DNA of 64,000 nucleotides from Adineta ricciae (lineage: Eukaryota; Rotifera; Eurotatoria; Adinetida; Adinetidae): contig CAJNOJ010000045.1 of assembly GCA_905250025.1 (NCBI GenBank), positions 372,001-436,000 on the forward strand. The letters run 5' to 3'. Made by a program: the position numbers and the translations under genes. The notes below the pieces were generated by a model. The model was not told the DNA's origin. It saw only the letters and a list, made by a program, of their open reading frames with translations, and searched no databases. Positions 9,394 to 21,373 of this stretch are shown piece after piece (within the stretch, counting starts at the first letter, position 1; every line of letters starts with the position of its first letter).

Positions 9394-11132
9394 CTTAAAT
9401 CAGTCATCCTCAATTCCGTGTCAGAATAGACTGAGAATGGGGATTTTTACGGAAGAGATGTATCCGATGATGGAAGCATCAATGTACGTAGACCTTCCTT
9501 ACGAGGATCGTATCATTCTCATACAAAAAATATGCCTATATATCCATACACCAGAGAGGAGAAAAGAGAAAAAACGATGTCGAACTATATCAGAATAGAC
9601 TAAATAAATATATGAATGGAATAATCCAGTACATCAGAAGAGAATCAAAATGGCAAATATCATGAGTACATTGTACGTAAGCAAGAGCTTCATATTAGCG
9701 GATTAAAAGCAGGCGCTCTCCTGAGTGTCCGTAACGATGTCAAAAGCGAAGTAGAAAAGAGATAAATAGTGTAATAATGTCAAAAGATATTAAGAAGCAT
9801 ACAACGACATAAAAGTGTTAACAAAACACATTAGCAGACAATGGTCATAATGGAAGTGAAAATATCATGAGGTACAAATTACATATAATATATTTCCTCT
9901 TCTGAAAGAAAGATATATATAGAGATTAAATCTACGGCTTAAAGTACTAAAAGTTTGTCTGTCAGTCCAAGCCAATCAGATTGCAGCATATTGTATATCC
10001 AAGAAAAAATCAACAATGATTGACCGAAGATAATTAAGGTCGAAGAAGACTTGCAATCTGATGTTAGTTTTCTAAAAGTCTTTTGTCCTTTTTCTGAAAC
10101 AAAGAACTAATCCCTTCAAAAAATGGTTGATCAAAAGATAATTGAGAGTATGATCGATGTTCTTTTAGCCTGTTTTGAGTCGTATTTCAGAGCACGAGAC
10201 TTTCCTCTGGTGAAAAGTTCATGAAAGAGTATGATTAAAACCGAATGTAAATGTGAGGTTATCTTGTTTGTATCTCTCTTCGACAGATTAATATAAGTGT
10301 CATCGCTTGTTCAAATTCTAGTCGAAGGTAATGAATTGAATAGCGTTTCGTAACTCATTTGCATGCGATTCGCTGCATTTAGTGGTTCATGTTTTCGGCT
10401 TTATTGATTGTTCGACAGCAGTAGGTGTACTTTTTCAGTGATTGAAAGGCGGAGGATATAACACTGTCAACTTTGATTAAACGGTTTTGCGTTGTTAGCT
10501 ATCATACGTAGTATCTTTCGAAAAAATCCGAAAAGTATCGAGTGAGAATTAGGTTTCTAATTGTGATTCGATTACTGTATCTTCATATGTGTCAATGGTA
10601 TAAATAGTCGTTCCGATATGTGCCAACCATTGTCAGATGAATACGCTCTATCTGTAACGACTCGTAAAGGCGTACAAAATATCTTTTTTGAAAAGTGCTT
10701 GATGGCATAAACTAACGAAGATCTTTATCTGATTATTTCAGTAGGTAATTAGTTTCAGTTGTACTGCATTCGTGTGATTCTTTCACAAAAGGGCCAGTGA
10801 GTGCGAAGGGTGAATGTTAATAGTGGATATATAGAAGGAAACATTCGTTAGTCTTAGTCTTCGATATATACGTACATTGAAGTCACAGATGTTGACGGTT
10901 TCGTTCTAGCATCAACAAAGATTTTCCCAGTCTGTAGCTGCAAGAAAAAATTCACCAATCAGACAAAGCGATAGTAGAGACCTCACTTGCTGGATTTAAT
11001 TTCGAAATAGTCAATGCTTGGTAGATGAGTCAATAAATTTGATTTCATCAGAAAATTACCTAATTTATTTATCTTCAATAAATACCGATAATATCTTCAT
11101 TACGCTATATTTTCGTCTTGCAGCAAGATACA
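9394..11132. other. Intergenic, no gene seen
   Basis: About 1.7 kb of AT-rich sequence between the divergently transcribed ApoL-like gene and eIF2-alpha. I see no ORF with family features, no tRNA and no repeat array. Promoters for both flanking genes are expected here. Confidence 0.6.
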
Positions 11133-12603
11133 ATGAAACTAGCGTGTCGATTTTACAAAAATCGTCTTCCCGATGTGGAAGAACTGGTGATGGTGAACGT
11201 AGCTAAAGTTGAAGAGTTAAGTGTTTATGTGAATCTCCTTGAATACAATGACATACAAGGTTTGTTCGTTCGGAAGGATTTTTCTTGTTTTTTCCTATAT
11301 TGACAAGTTTTGCGCAGGTATGATACTCTTATCGGAGTTGTCACGTCGTCGAATACGTTCGATAAATAAATTGGTTCGCGTCGGTAAAGATGAAGTTGTT
11401 GTTGTCACTCGTGTCGACCGCGAAAAAGGTAATGCTGTCACTACTGTTGCTTTTAAAACGAACAAAGACTTGATGGGTATGTTTTCTCATTTAAAGGTTT
11501 TATTGATTTATCGAAATGCCGTGTGTCATCGGACGAAGCAGTGAAATGCGTGGAAAAGTTTCATCGTGGCAAAGCCGTATGTTTCGTTTTTGCAAAAGAA
11601 CAAAGTGGCCCATTTACACATTGTTTTTGCAGGTAAATCATATTCTCCGCCTTACGGCTGCGGCGTTAAAATTGACAAGCAATGATGAGTTCGAAGAATT
11701 GTATAGCAAAACCGCTTGGTTTTACGATGAAAGACATGGAAGAAGAGGTATTGCCTATGATGTTTTCTCTCATGCTAGCAGGTAAATTCCGCTTGAAATA
11801 AAACGAGTATCTAACGAATGTTTGTATAGAGATGAAAGTGAGCTAAAAGATTGCCCAGTTGATGCGGATACCAAGAAGGCTCTAGTCGATAGCATTCGTC
11901 GTCATTTTTCTGCTCAATCAGTCAAATGTCGAGCAGGTGAGGAAATACACTTTCGATTTTCTTTTTCTTTCATTCCTTGCGCTTTACAGATATCGAAGTG
12001 GCTTGTTATGAATATGAAGGTATCGACGCAGTGAAAGCAGCATTACGCGAGGGTTTAAACCAATCCACGGAAGATATACCGATCAAGGTAAAAGATTTCA
12101 ACTTGAGAGGATTAGTATTAAATTTTTTTTTGGTTTTTTCTTCAAAAAAGATCAATCTGATTGCTCCACCACTTTATACTATTACAACGACGTGTCTTAA
12201 TGGCAAAGAAGGTGTCCAAGCATTGCAAACAACGATTCATAAGATAAAAGAAAGCATCGAAAAGTATCGAGGAGTATGCAGAGTCAAAATAGAACCACAA
12301 GTCTTCACTGAAGCTCATGAAAAAGCTCTCGAAGTAAGACAATGAACAAATTCAAAGAATAGATATTGCCTTGACAAAAAAAAAACTCGTTTAGGAAACA
12401 AGAGCAGCAGAAGAAAAATCCAACCGAAAATCTTATCATGAAGATTCCGATACCTCGACAGGTTCGTTTTGACTTGTGAGACGATATCGTATCAGTTGAG
12501 TCGTATGTTTATAGATGTTGAAAGCGAAAATGAATTATCGGACGAAGATGATAACACAGCAACAAATGGGTTGGTGATAGACAATGGTGTAGAAGAGGAA
12601 TAG
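11133..12603 (+). CDS. EIF2S1: Eukaryotic translation initiation factor 2 subunit alpha
   Basis: A multi-exon gene for the regulatory alpha subunit of eIF2, which delivers initiator tRNA to the 40S ribosome. It opens [17 protein letters not shown] and carries the S1 RNA-binding domain ([19 protein letters not shown]). The regulatory serine lies in the conserved [12 protein letters not shown] context phosphorylated by PERK/GCN2/PKR-type kinases. Later blocks are [33 protein letters not shown] and [14 protein letters not shown], ending in an acidic tail (VEEE). Introns are very short (for example 11260-11317 and 11429-11496). A clear acceptor (TTTTCGTCTTGCAG, ending 11123) lies 9 nt before the ATG, suggesting a spliced 5' leader. 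Family length is normal. Confidence 0.96.
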
Positions 12604-12653
12604 ACCTCCATATTGATGTACATCGTGTAAATTTAATTAGATTTCTCTATTTT

Positions 12654-13034
12654 TTATTCAAATAAACGGGATGACACAATCGATAGCGATTGGAGAAGAA
12701 ATAATGTGTGAATATATGCACATTTTTCATCAGTATCAGTAATCGTTCGATTTAAATACAATTCCAGACGATAAATAAATTGTTCCAATATCGAGTTCTT
12801 CAAATCGATGTTTTTCGTTTTCGGCAATTGTAACCATGTCAATTTTTCCTTCTCGGATGAAATCAGAATCAAAAAGGTAACATCAATCAAACGAGAGAGT
12901 GTTTGTACAGATTCGTTGAGTTTGCCAAACCGTTCTTCAGTTTGACAGACACGTTGTTCGACCTGATCGCATCGTTCTATGCCGCGATGTAGACGTGCCA
13001 TAAGTCGATCAATCTTCATTTGAGACTCGTTCAT
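12654..13034 (-). CDS. Possible small coiled-coil protein
   Basis: A 126-codon intronless ORF, convergent with eIF2-alpha (50 bp between stop codons). Residues 1-45 are highly charged with heptad-like spacing (MNESQMKIDRLMARLHRGIE), predicting a coiled coil reminiscent of BLOC-1/BORC-type small subunits, but no specific family is recognised. The second half is less regular and may include intron sequence. It could be real or chance. Confidence 0.45.
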   Translation of the reverse strand: MNESQMKIDRLMARLHRGIERCDQVEQRVCQTEERFGKLNESVQTLSRLIDVTFLILISSEKEKLTWLQLPKTKNIDLKNSILEQFIYRLELYLNRTITDTDEKCAYIHTLFLLQSLSIVSSRLFE

Positions 13035-13789
13035 TGTATCTAACTTGGCGCGTATTAGTTATATCTGTCTTGGCATTCCGAATGACGTACAGAAGGACAC
13101 TATTGATGGTAAGATCGGAGAATATGGTGACACAAAAAAAAAAGAAAGACGAGAAGCAGAAGAAGAAGAAGAAGAAAGATAGTTCGTTAGCTTGTCAGTT
13201 CTTATATCGGTTTTTTCCTTCTTTCCCGAAGGGAATACCATTACTAAGGAATAAATGACATGCATATTTTAGCTCGTAATTGTGCGCCGGCGAAGCACAA
13301 TGTGATTAAACTCATTGCAAAGATAATTTCTCGTGTTTCATCATCGACGATGCACCCATTGGACAATGGTTCTATTGTTCTATATGTTAACCGGAAAAAA
13401 GTCATCAAAGGAATCACTAATGATGACGACGAAATTATCTCTGATGACGGTATTTCTATGAAAAGTTTATCTCATTTGAACGGAAATCTATGTTCTAGTA
13501 TAACCGCTGATTGCCCTTTAAGTGTTTATTTATTGATTGAGATGAGTAGTAGATTATTATTTTGAAAAGAAAAAAACACAAAACAGTATCTACAAAGATC
13601 ATTTTCACATTGAGTATGAGAAAACACGAATCGAGAAAGATTAGTAAGATTAATAACAAAAAGCATTACAAAATTCGCTATAACTCATTGAATATAAAAA
13701 GAGAAGTCTGGGTGAGTAATTTGTTTTGTATCAAAAGATATCACTGTTTTCCAATGATTGCTAGTTTGCCATTAGATGTGAGCAGATTC
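13035..13789. other. Intergenic, low-complexity
   Basis: Contains a short AGA-rich microsatellite near 13156-13178. A plus-strand ORF at 13260-13565 has no recognisable features. No supported gene. Confidence 0.5.
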
Positions 13790-14437
13790 TTATTCGTTAT
13801 TGTTAGTGTCACCGTTATTGGACTCTTGATTGTCCTCGGTGTTATTGTTGTTAGTTTCATTATTGGTATTTTCTTCATCCGGTGTCTTTTGTTCGTTGTT
13901 ATCGCTAGCAACGTCCTTTTCATCGTCATGCTCAGTCTCTTGTTCGGTATTCGTATTCGATTGTTGTTGAACATCTGCTTCGTCGTCGTGCTCTTCTTCA
14001 TTATCGCGATTTTGTTGACTTGTAGCATCGATCTGAGCCTCGTCATCTGCTTCGACTTCGTTATCTTTGACTGGTTCTTGCTGTTCATCTTGAGTGTTGC
14101 TCGGCGGATTTTCTTGTTCGACTTGTTCACATTTGGCATTTTCGATTCCGATTACTTCAACAGATGATTTATACAAAGCGCATTCCCATTTTTGCTTCTC
14201 GAGACTAAACGTTAACTTGATATGTAGGCCATTTTCAAAATGTGTTTCGCAAGCAATATCTGCTACATCGGTTTGCGAAAGATCGACATTCTGCTGAATA
14301 CTAATACTTTTCAAAGACTTTTTCAACGCTTCTTCAATCAATGCTTCATCGGTTGTCGGATTCCAATCCTCTAAATATCGTCCGTAAGAAGCATGAGCGA
14401 TGCACAGTAGGAGCACGAAATTCACAAGATTTTTCAT
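13790..14437 (-). CDS. Secreted cystatin-like protein with acidic Asn/Glu-rich tail
   Basis: A single-exon ORF of 215 residues. The N-terminus is a clear signal peptide (MKNLVNFVLLLCIAHASYG). Residues about 20-105 form a compact domain with two cysteines (IACETHF and KWECALYK) and an extended strand (GLHIKLTFSLEKQKWEC) that resembles the cystatin/monellin fold, but the QxVxG inhibitory loop is not evident. From about residue 106 the protein is low-complexity and very acidic, rich in Glu, Asp, Gln and Asn, ending in NNNE. It is presumably extracellular or vesicular; calcium or cation binding by the tail is possible but unproven. Overlapping plus-strand hydrophobic ORFs are antisense shadows of the acidic tail. 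Confidence 0.65.
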   Translation of the reverse strand: MKNLVNFVLLLCIAHASYGRYLEDWNPTTDEALIEEALKKSLKSISIQQNVDLSQTDVADIACETHFENGLHIKLTFSLEKQKWECALYKSSVEVIGIENAKCEQVEQENPPSNTQDEQQEPVKDNEVEADDEAQIDATSQQNRDNEEEHDDEADVQQQSNTNTEQETEHDDEKDVASDNNEQKTPDEENTNNETNNNNTEDNQESNNGDTNNNE

Positions 14438-14625
14438 TGTATATAAATCTAGAAAAAAGAGTATAACTGAGACGACAAGTTCATATTTACAGGTAATGAA
14501 TTCATTGGTATCAAAGAAAGAAGAGAAAAGAAAATAACAAGGCCAGATAATATATATATATAACCGAAACTTGACAAGGAAGGAGCATCTCCGGTACGAA
14601 AGAAACAGAAAACATTGAAGTGAAA

Positions 14626-16851
14626 TTATGCTTGTCGATCACGCTTTTTTAATGTAGATGTTTGCGACGAAAGAGCTCGACGTTTTCGTTCCTACAAGCA
14701 AAGAAAAAACAAGAAATAAGTAATGATTCATTAAATATATATGGAAAATGTCCAATCGCTGTTCGAACGAACTGTACGTATCAAATTTCCAAATTTCTTT
14801 TTCTGCAGAAGGGCAAACAGACGTGTAATGATATCTTAACTGTGTTATACGCTGTAACTTATATTATTTTTACATTGAATATCGAAAAGTAATTGGCTAG
14901 CCTCTCTCTATAGTCAACGAACCGATATATACGGGTACTTTTAATTGCCAGTAATTCCTATCTTATAAATAAAAGAAAGAGAAATCTTACACTTGTGCTT
15001 GAACGAACATTGTTCGATGGTTCAAACGAATCGGATAGGCGTGGTGATGTAACACTATCAAGCGGTGTACTTGGCTGTGTTAAGAGAAAATCGAACTAAT
15101 CAAAGAAATGATAAGATTTGAATTTCTAATAGGAACAAATGCTTACTGTTTTTGTATTGTCTGCTGAAGACGCACTGCCGGAACTTAAAGGTTGCGCTGA
15201 TGTTGGACCGGAGCTGAGAGGTCCATTTTCACTCTTCAGTCGATGCAATGACGTTTGTAATTCATATTCGGCTGAATTCAGAGCATTCTTAAGATCGAAG
15301 AGAAGAACAATATCCGAACGTAAATCGTTGAATTCTTCGACAACTTCTTCACAAGCCATGGGATTGCGTTCTGAAACGAAAGATGAATTGATATCTGATG
15401 AGTGATAAAAGATGCTCGACATACCTAATTGACACTGTTTCAAGACTTGATCGATGACTACAGCTTTTTTATTTGGAATCGATGCTGGTAATATCATCTA
15501 AATCGAAGAATCATTCATAGATGATTTACATCGTTTAGAATATGCTTACACGTTGACTACGTAGAAATACACCGGGACGTTTAAATTCTGGAAATTTGAT
15601 TCCAACTGGAGGCTCAAATGTCGTCTAGAACAGAGAGAAACAATCAAAGATAAAATGATGTCATCATTAGCATACAGTTCGTTGTAATGTTGGAGTTCGA
15701 TTTGTCGAATTGTTGAGACGTTGAAGATATTCTTGATTAATAGATGATCGTCTCGACGACGATGGAGTCGTACGTTGGGTAGGAGTTGTTGCAGTAATCG
15801 TAACATGCGGATCTTGCTGTTGAACAAATTTTTGAACATCATGGGAAATAATACGTTCGCGTTCTTTGCGTTCACTTTCGATGCGTTTCAATTCGTTCAT
15901 CAAGTACAGCTCTTCTTCTTCCTGGAAAAAAGAACAAATCGATATCGATCGAATCATTTGGATCATTCGAGTTTCTTACTTCTGCTTTTGTTCGACTTAG
16001 TAGTTTATTTAATTGTTCTTTCCGTCGTCGTTCATGCGCCGCGTCGAAATTATACTTATCCGTTTGTCGTTTTGTTCGAGCATATTCAAGCGAAGTACAT
16101 ATTGTGTAATATCTTTCTTTTAAATCTTCTACAGACCGATCCAGATAGAGAATATTATTCCATCGATCATGTATGATCAAAAATTTTAGTTCAAACTGTC
16201 GACATAAATCAAACAAAGCATCGGTCTCGACGCGACTCCAATCTTTATCTTGCAAATATTGTTCATACTCCGTATCTGTGTATGTTGGAACATCTACATG
16301 CTAAAAAATGGTTTGACGAAGACGATTCAACTAAACGAAAAACTTCTACTATTTACTTTGTTGAACTTCGCAAAAGGATATTCCGGTGCTGGTTCATTCG
16401 GATCAAGTTTGTGTTGCCAATGGTAGAGAACGAATGTATCGTTTGGACCACGAGCTGAATTCGTGAATGGAGTCCATTGCCATGGACGAACTGTCATCGA
16501 GGAATGCTTGATCCATCTTGCATAAGAGTTGCCACCGGATTTTGTATCTGTAGGAACAATGGGAACACTTTCACTAAAGAACAAAGCGACGATTTTTTCG
16601 TTGATCGAAAAGATACTTTTGCAATCATACCGATCATCTTGATTGATAAGACTCCACACTTCACGTTTCATTCCTTCTGGACGACGTATACTCTTCTTTG
16701 GCCCTTTTTTCTAAGATACAAATGGTGTCGATGAGTGTACACTAGGAGAACGACGTACTTTTTCTCGTATAATTTCATCCTTATTCGCAGATCCACGATT
16801 TCCTGATGTTAAGGTATCCGAAAGGATATCGAGTACATCGGCGTTTGCCAT
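14626..16851 (-). CDS. DMAP1: DNA methyltransferase 1-associated protein 1
   Basis: A multi-exon gene for the DMAP1/Eaf2-SWC4 family, a nuclear subunit of the NuA4/TIP60 acetyltransferase and SRCAP remodelling complexes. It begins MANADVLDILSDTLTSGNRG. Family blocks are RRPEGMKREVWSLI, WQWTPFTNSARGPND, LYHWQHKLDPN, then the SANT-like domain (YTDTEYEQYLQDKDWSRVET and LCRQFELKFLIIHDRW) and a long charged coiled coil (ERRRKEQLNKLLSRTKAEEE). A Ser/Thr-rich linker precedes the C-terminal DMAP1 domain (GIKFPEFKRPGVFLRSQRM). The last exon is basic (ERKRRALSSQTS). An acceptor-like CATTTCAG ends 31 nt before the ATG. CTR9, also a transcription factor, lies directly upstream on the same strand. Confidence 0.93.
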
Positions 16852-17009
16852 TGTAAAATAAAGAAATATAGTCTAATCTAATCTGAAATGTATTCGAAAG
16901 AGATGTGAATGGTTTTTTTCTTTCCATACAGTATATTGTCTTTAAATACGAAAAAAAAGAAATGTACAACAAACAATTCATATCATCTAGGCGTCTGATT
17001 GTAACCATG

Positions 17010-20000
17010 CTAATCTTCATCACTAACTTCCAAATCTTCAGGTGCTTGCTCTTCTTCTTCTTGGCCCTCAGCTGCTGCTGCTGTTTCTTCTTCTTCTCCT
17101 TCTTCCTCCTCCTCTTCTTGTTGTTCCTGTTCTTCTTCACCCTCAGCAGCTGGTGAGCTAAAACAGAGAATGCAACTGAAATATCCGAACAATTACCACT
17201 AATACTTACCCTTCGTTATCGTCTTCAGCTGCTTGTTCTTCTCCTTCTTCCTCATCCTCCTCCTCCTCTTCTTCTTCTTCTTCTTGATCTTCGGCTGGTG
17301 GAGCTGCTGGACGCGATGGCTCATTATCCGAATCATCGTCGCTACTCGATATCGTCGCTTTTGACTTGTATCGGCCAGCGGGTTCAGATTGTCGATGTGA
17401 TGTCTAGACATGCAATGTTAATGAAGCCTTTGTCATCAGACAGAAGTAGAATAAATACCTTTGATGAACGTTTCGATCGATTTGCCTAGAATGAAATCCA
17501 AGAATACATTCATAGACAATCCTCTTTGTTTCTCTTACTGATTTTTTAGATGTTGACTTTCGTGGAGATTTTTCATCATCACTTTCTTGCTCATCAGCGG
17601 ATACCGGTTCGTCGTTGTCTTGAGAAACCTCCTCATCATTTGTTGTAACACGACTAGATCGTTTCTTATGGCTTGATTTCTTTTTACGTTTAACATTTTC
17701 ATCATTTTCATTTTCACTATCACTTCGAGCGATGGTTTTCCGTTTCCTATTCAAATGCGATCATGTATTCGTTTTGATAATGAAGATCAACCTACTTCGA
17801 TGATTTTCGTTCACGTTTATCATCGTTCTCGTTCGATTTTCGTGCTCGTTTCTTCTGAAGTTTGTCGGTGTTATTAATAAGATCAGTGGTATCGTTGATA
17901 AACTCCTCTTCATCTTCGCGTTTTTGTCTCTATTTTAAAAAAAAAAGAAGAAGACGGCGATGCAACATTCTTGTACTGGAAGTGGTAAATGCGATTTGAA
18001 AAAATACCTTTTTCGTTCCACCAGTTGCGCGTTGGCTTTTCTCCGATGTAACTTGCGGTTCAGCAGTAAGTAGATTCTTGGTACGTTCAACGAACTCTTG
18101 ACGTTTTTCGCGTTCCTTTTGACGACGCTCATCCTCTTGTCGACGTCGTTCTTCCTAAAACAGGAGAGAGTTTTGTTTGAAAATGAATACAACCCATGAT
18201 TCCAAAATGTTTACCTCTTCTTGAAGCTGTTTCTCTCGTAACTTTCGTCGCTCTTCATCTTGTTTTCGTCGTACGAGTTGCTCTTCTTCGTCCTTCTTTC
18301 GTGCACGAATCTCGTGGTAAGTCGATTGAGATAATAAATCCGAACATTGTTGAGCCTCTTGCGTAGCTTGATTCAAATCTAGTCGGTGTGGGTCACCATG
18401 TTTACCAAGCCATGTGAATGACCTATAGAATCGAATGAAATCATCTTCTATTGTGTGTGTGCGCGTCTCCCAACTTACTTTTGAGCTATTCGCAATTGAT
18501 CAATTGCTTGAAGAACAGATGCTAATGTCGAATTTTCATCCTTTAAGATTTCCTGTGCTAATTTCTGTTGTACTAAAGCAATATTATACATTAGTGTTAA
18601 ATCATGAGGTGCAACACGTCGAGCATTCAATAGAGCATTGTGCGCTTCGCTTAAACGATTGCCTTTGACAAGCGCACGAGCAAGATAAGTCAATACTTCG
18701 ACGTTGTTATATTTGTAGAATTTTTTCAGACAATTTTCGTACATTTGCACGGCAGGAATATATTGTTTCTGTTCGACATAGATATGTGCGATATTGAGCC
18801 AAACGTCGGGCATGTCGGCAGTGGCTTCGCGAACTTGAGCGAAAATATCCCGAGCTTCGTTTAAATAACCCTTGTGAGCTAGAACACAACCAACGCCGTT
18901 CGCTGCCCATATGTTACGATTGTCGTTTTTGAGGACAACTTTGTAGACTTGAAGAGCACGCGCTTGATGACGTTTTTCCTAAGCATAGAAAAATACACAA
19001 GTGATACTTGAGAAAAAGTAATTCATCAACCATCTTACTCTCTCTTTATCTCGAGATGGCATATACAACGTCTGTAACCAAATATTTCCCAAGGAAATCA
19101 ACGCATAAGAATCATTTGCCGTTTGTGGATTATGTAAAATGCGCTCGAATTTTCTCTGTCCCGGTCTCCATTCTTGTTTGGCTGCATGTAAATTTCCGAT
19201 CATGGTCCATGCATCGGGAGAATTATGATTGATTTCCAAAGCATCTTTAAACCAATCAGACGCACTGTAAATTTGTCCACGATCACGTGCCATACAACCC
19301 AAACGAAGTACACAATCGACGTACTTCGGATGTTCACGTAAAATTTCTTTGTATAATGTTTCAGCTTTATCAAATTCGAACGATGCTTCACATACACGTG
19401 CCAAGTTATATCTCATAGTCACAAGAATCGAATTCGCATAGGCAGGTTCGGCTTCACAAGCCTGTTCGGCGTAGGATATTCCCTTTTCGAAACATTTTCG
19501 ACTTTCTTCATAATTATTCAAACGGTAATGCAATGAACCCATGTTGTTCAACATTTCTATAGGTGTATCTCTACCATGGACTTCACGAATTAATCTCGAC
19601 GCTGTCAGATAAGCATCCAATGAGCCTAAACAATAATAGATGAAAACTACGTTTGATCAGCAAGCTTTTATGCATACCTTGTAGATCGACACCTTCGAGA
19701 ATTTCTGCCAATTGAATCCAGGAATCGATATCATGTTCATCGTGTTGTGTTACTTTTTTCAAGAATTCACGAGCTTTGTCTCGTTTATCTTGATCGGATG
19801 ATTCGCCATAGATACTAGCTAGGATTTTCATCGATTCATGATCATTGGGATGAATTTTCAAGATTTTTTCAAAACAATCACTTGCATTAGCCGTATCTTC
19901 TCTTTGTAAATACATCTGTCCAAGTCCGAATAGAGGTAGAACAAATTTTTCCGGTGCTAAATGAGTCGCTTGATAGTAATAACGAAATGCTTCTTCGTAA

Positions 20001-21092
20001 TCGCGTTCAGCATGATGAGCTCGAGCTAAATGATAACAACTCTCCGCTCGCATCGCTTCGTTTTCTGTATAGTTCAGTGCATGCATTGCTAATTGACGCA
20101 CACGAGTATATTCTTTTTTGAAGAAGAAATGATTAGCCAAATGATTCAAAACCATTGGATTCTGTGGATCGTATTGATAAGCGCGCGACAATTTGATGAC
20201 ACCTTGTTTGATGGATTCAGGTGCTCGCATATTCAATTCGAGTATAGCTAAGCCGACTAATGCTCCGACGCATTTGGGATCGACTTCAATGGCACGATTG
20301 AATGCTAACTCAGCTTTGTCTAATTTGTTCAGTTTGGCAAATGCATTTGCGAGACCAACACGAATGCCGGCGGAATTTTCCGGTGAATATTTCAATGCAC
20401 GTTTATATAAATTCAAAGCTTGTCGATAATCTTTCTTGTTGAATGCAATACAAGCTCGTCCTAGCAATGCAGGAATATTATTTTGCATTTGATTAAGTAC
20501 GAAATTGAATTGTTGTTCAGCTTGATCCATTTTATCACCCTCGAGTAAACAAATATAAGCTCGGCCAAGTAAATGATTGAGATCGTACATGAGAATTTTA
20601 TCAGCGTGAGTATAAAGCAATGTTGCTTGGGTGAAAAATTCACGTTTTTTGTCTTTGGCTTTCTCGCGATGACCACGTTTGACGTAATAAGCAGCCAGAG
20701 TATCTAAACAACGCATTTGATCGGTTTCTTGAGCGCGATGACCAGTTGTTTGTTGTTGTCGTTGATTGTTAATTTCACTACAGGCGGATTTGAGAATTTC
20801 CACAAAATCCTTTTCTTTATCTTGACGATAATACTCTAACTGAAAACGATGCTTTCAAAAAGAAGAAAATCATCAAGAATACTCACAGCAAGTGTCACCC
20901 AGATATGTAACGGGCAGTTTTCTTGCTGCAGAATCGCAAGTACTTCCTGGCCATCGGGTAATTGATCGAGACTGACTTCGATGACCTGTGCGTCAAGAAA
21001 GCGTTCGAAAGGTACGAATCAATGCGAACAAAACTCACTTCATCACCGGAATGCAATGGAATTTCAATGGAACGATGACCTAGTTCAGTCAT
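17010..21092 (-). CDS. CTR9: RNA polymerase-associated protein CTR9 (PAF1 complex)
   Basis: A large multi-exon gene, similar in size to human CTR9 (1,173 residues), for the TPR scaffold of the PAF1 elongation complex in the nucleus. The start is [18 protein letters not shown], matching the family N-terminus, and exon 2 continues [17 protein letters not shown] long array of tetratricopeptide repeats follows with near-identical family blocks ([71 protein letters not shown]). Then come a highly charged coiled coil ([20 protein letters not shown]), Lys/Arg-rich nuclear-type sequence and an acidic Glu-rich tail ending [29 protein letters not shown] acceptor ends 14 nt before the ATG. The stop codon is 158 bp upstream of the DMAP1 start on the same strand. 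Confidence 0.97.
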
Positions 21093-21373
21093 ACTCACGA
21101 TACTTTCTAATGAAAATGAAGAAATTATCAAACAAAACCAATTCTTTTATGATTAAGCAACACGAATTACTATTGGTTTAGAAGAAACTAGCAAATCCAG
21201 CACTGACATAGATGTCACCCTTGTCAATTGAAAGAATTTTTATTTCTAATCTTTCGACTGTCATCGGATTCGATTTCTTTGAAGAAGTGTCAAACAATAC
21301 AACACGTATAATGTACAAGAAAAGAACACGAATAAATAATCACAGGGTTAAACCACGAAAAGGAAGAAAAGGA

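Noticed and set aside
13260-13565. 101-codon plus-strand ORF
   Set aside because: No recognisable features; composition is unremarkable and there is no promoter or splice evidence.
13562-14167. 201-codon hydrophobic plus-strand ORF
   Set aside because: Lies antisense to the acidic tail of the secreted cystatin-like gene; its Leu/Val/Ile/Phe composition is the direct result of reading GAA/GAT/AAC codons backwards.
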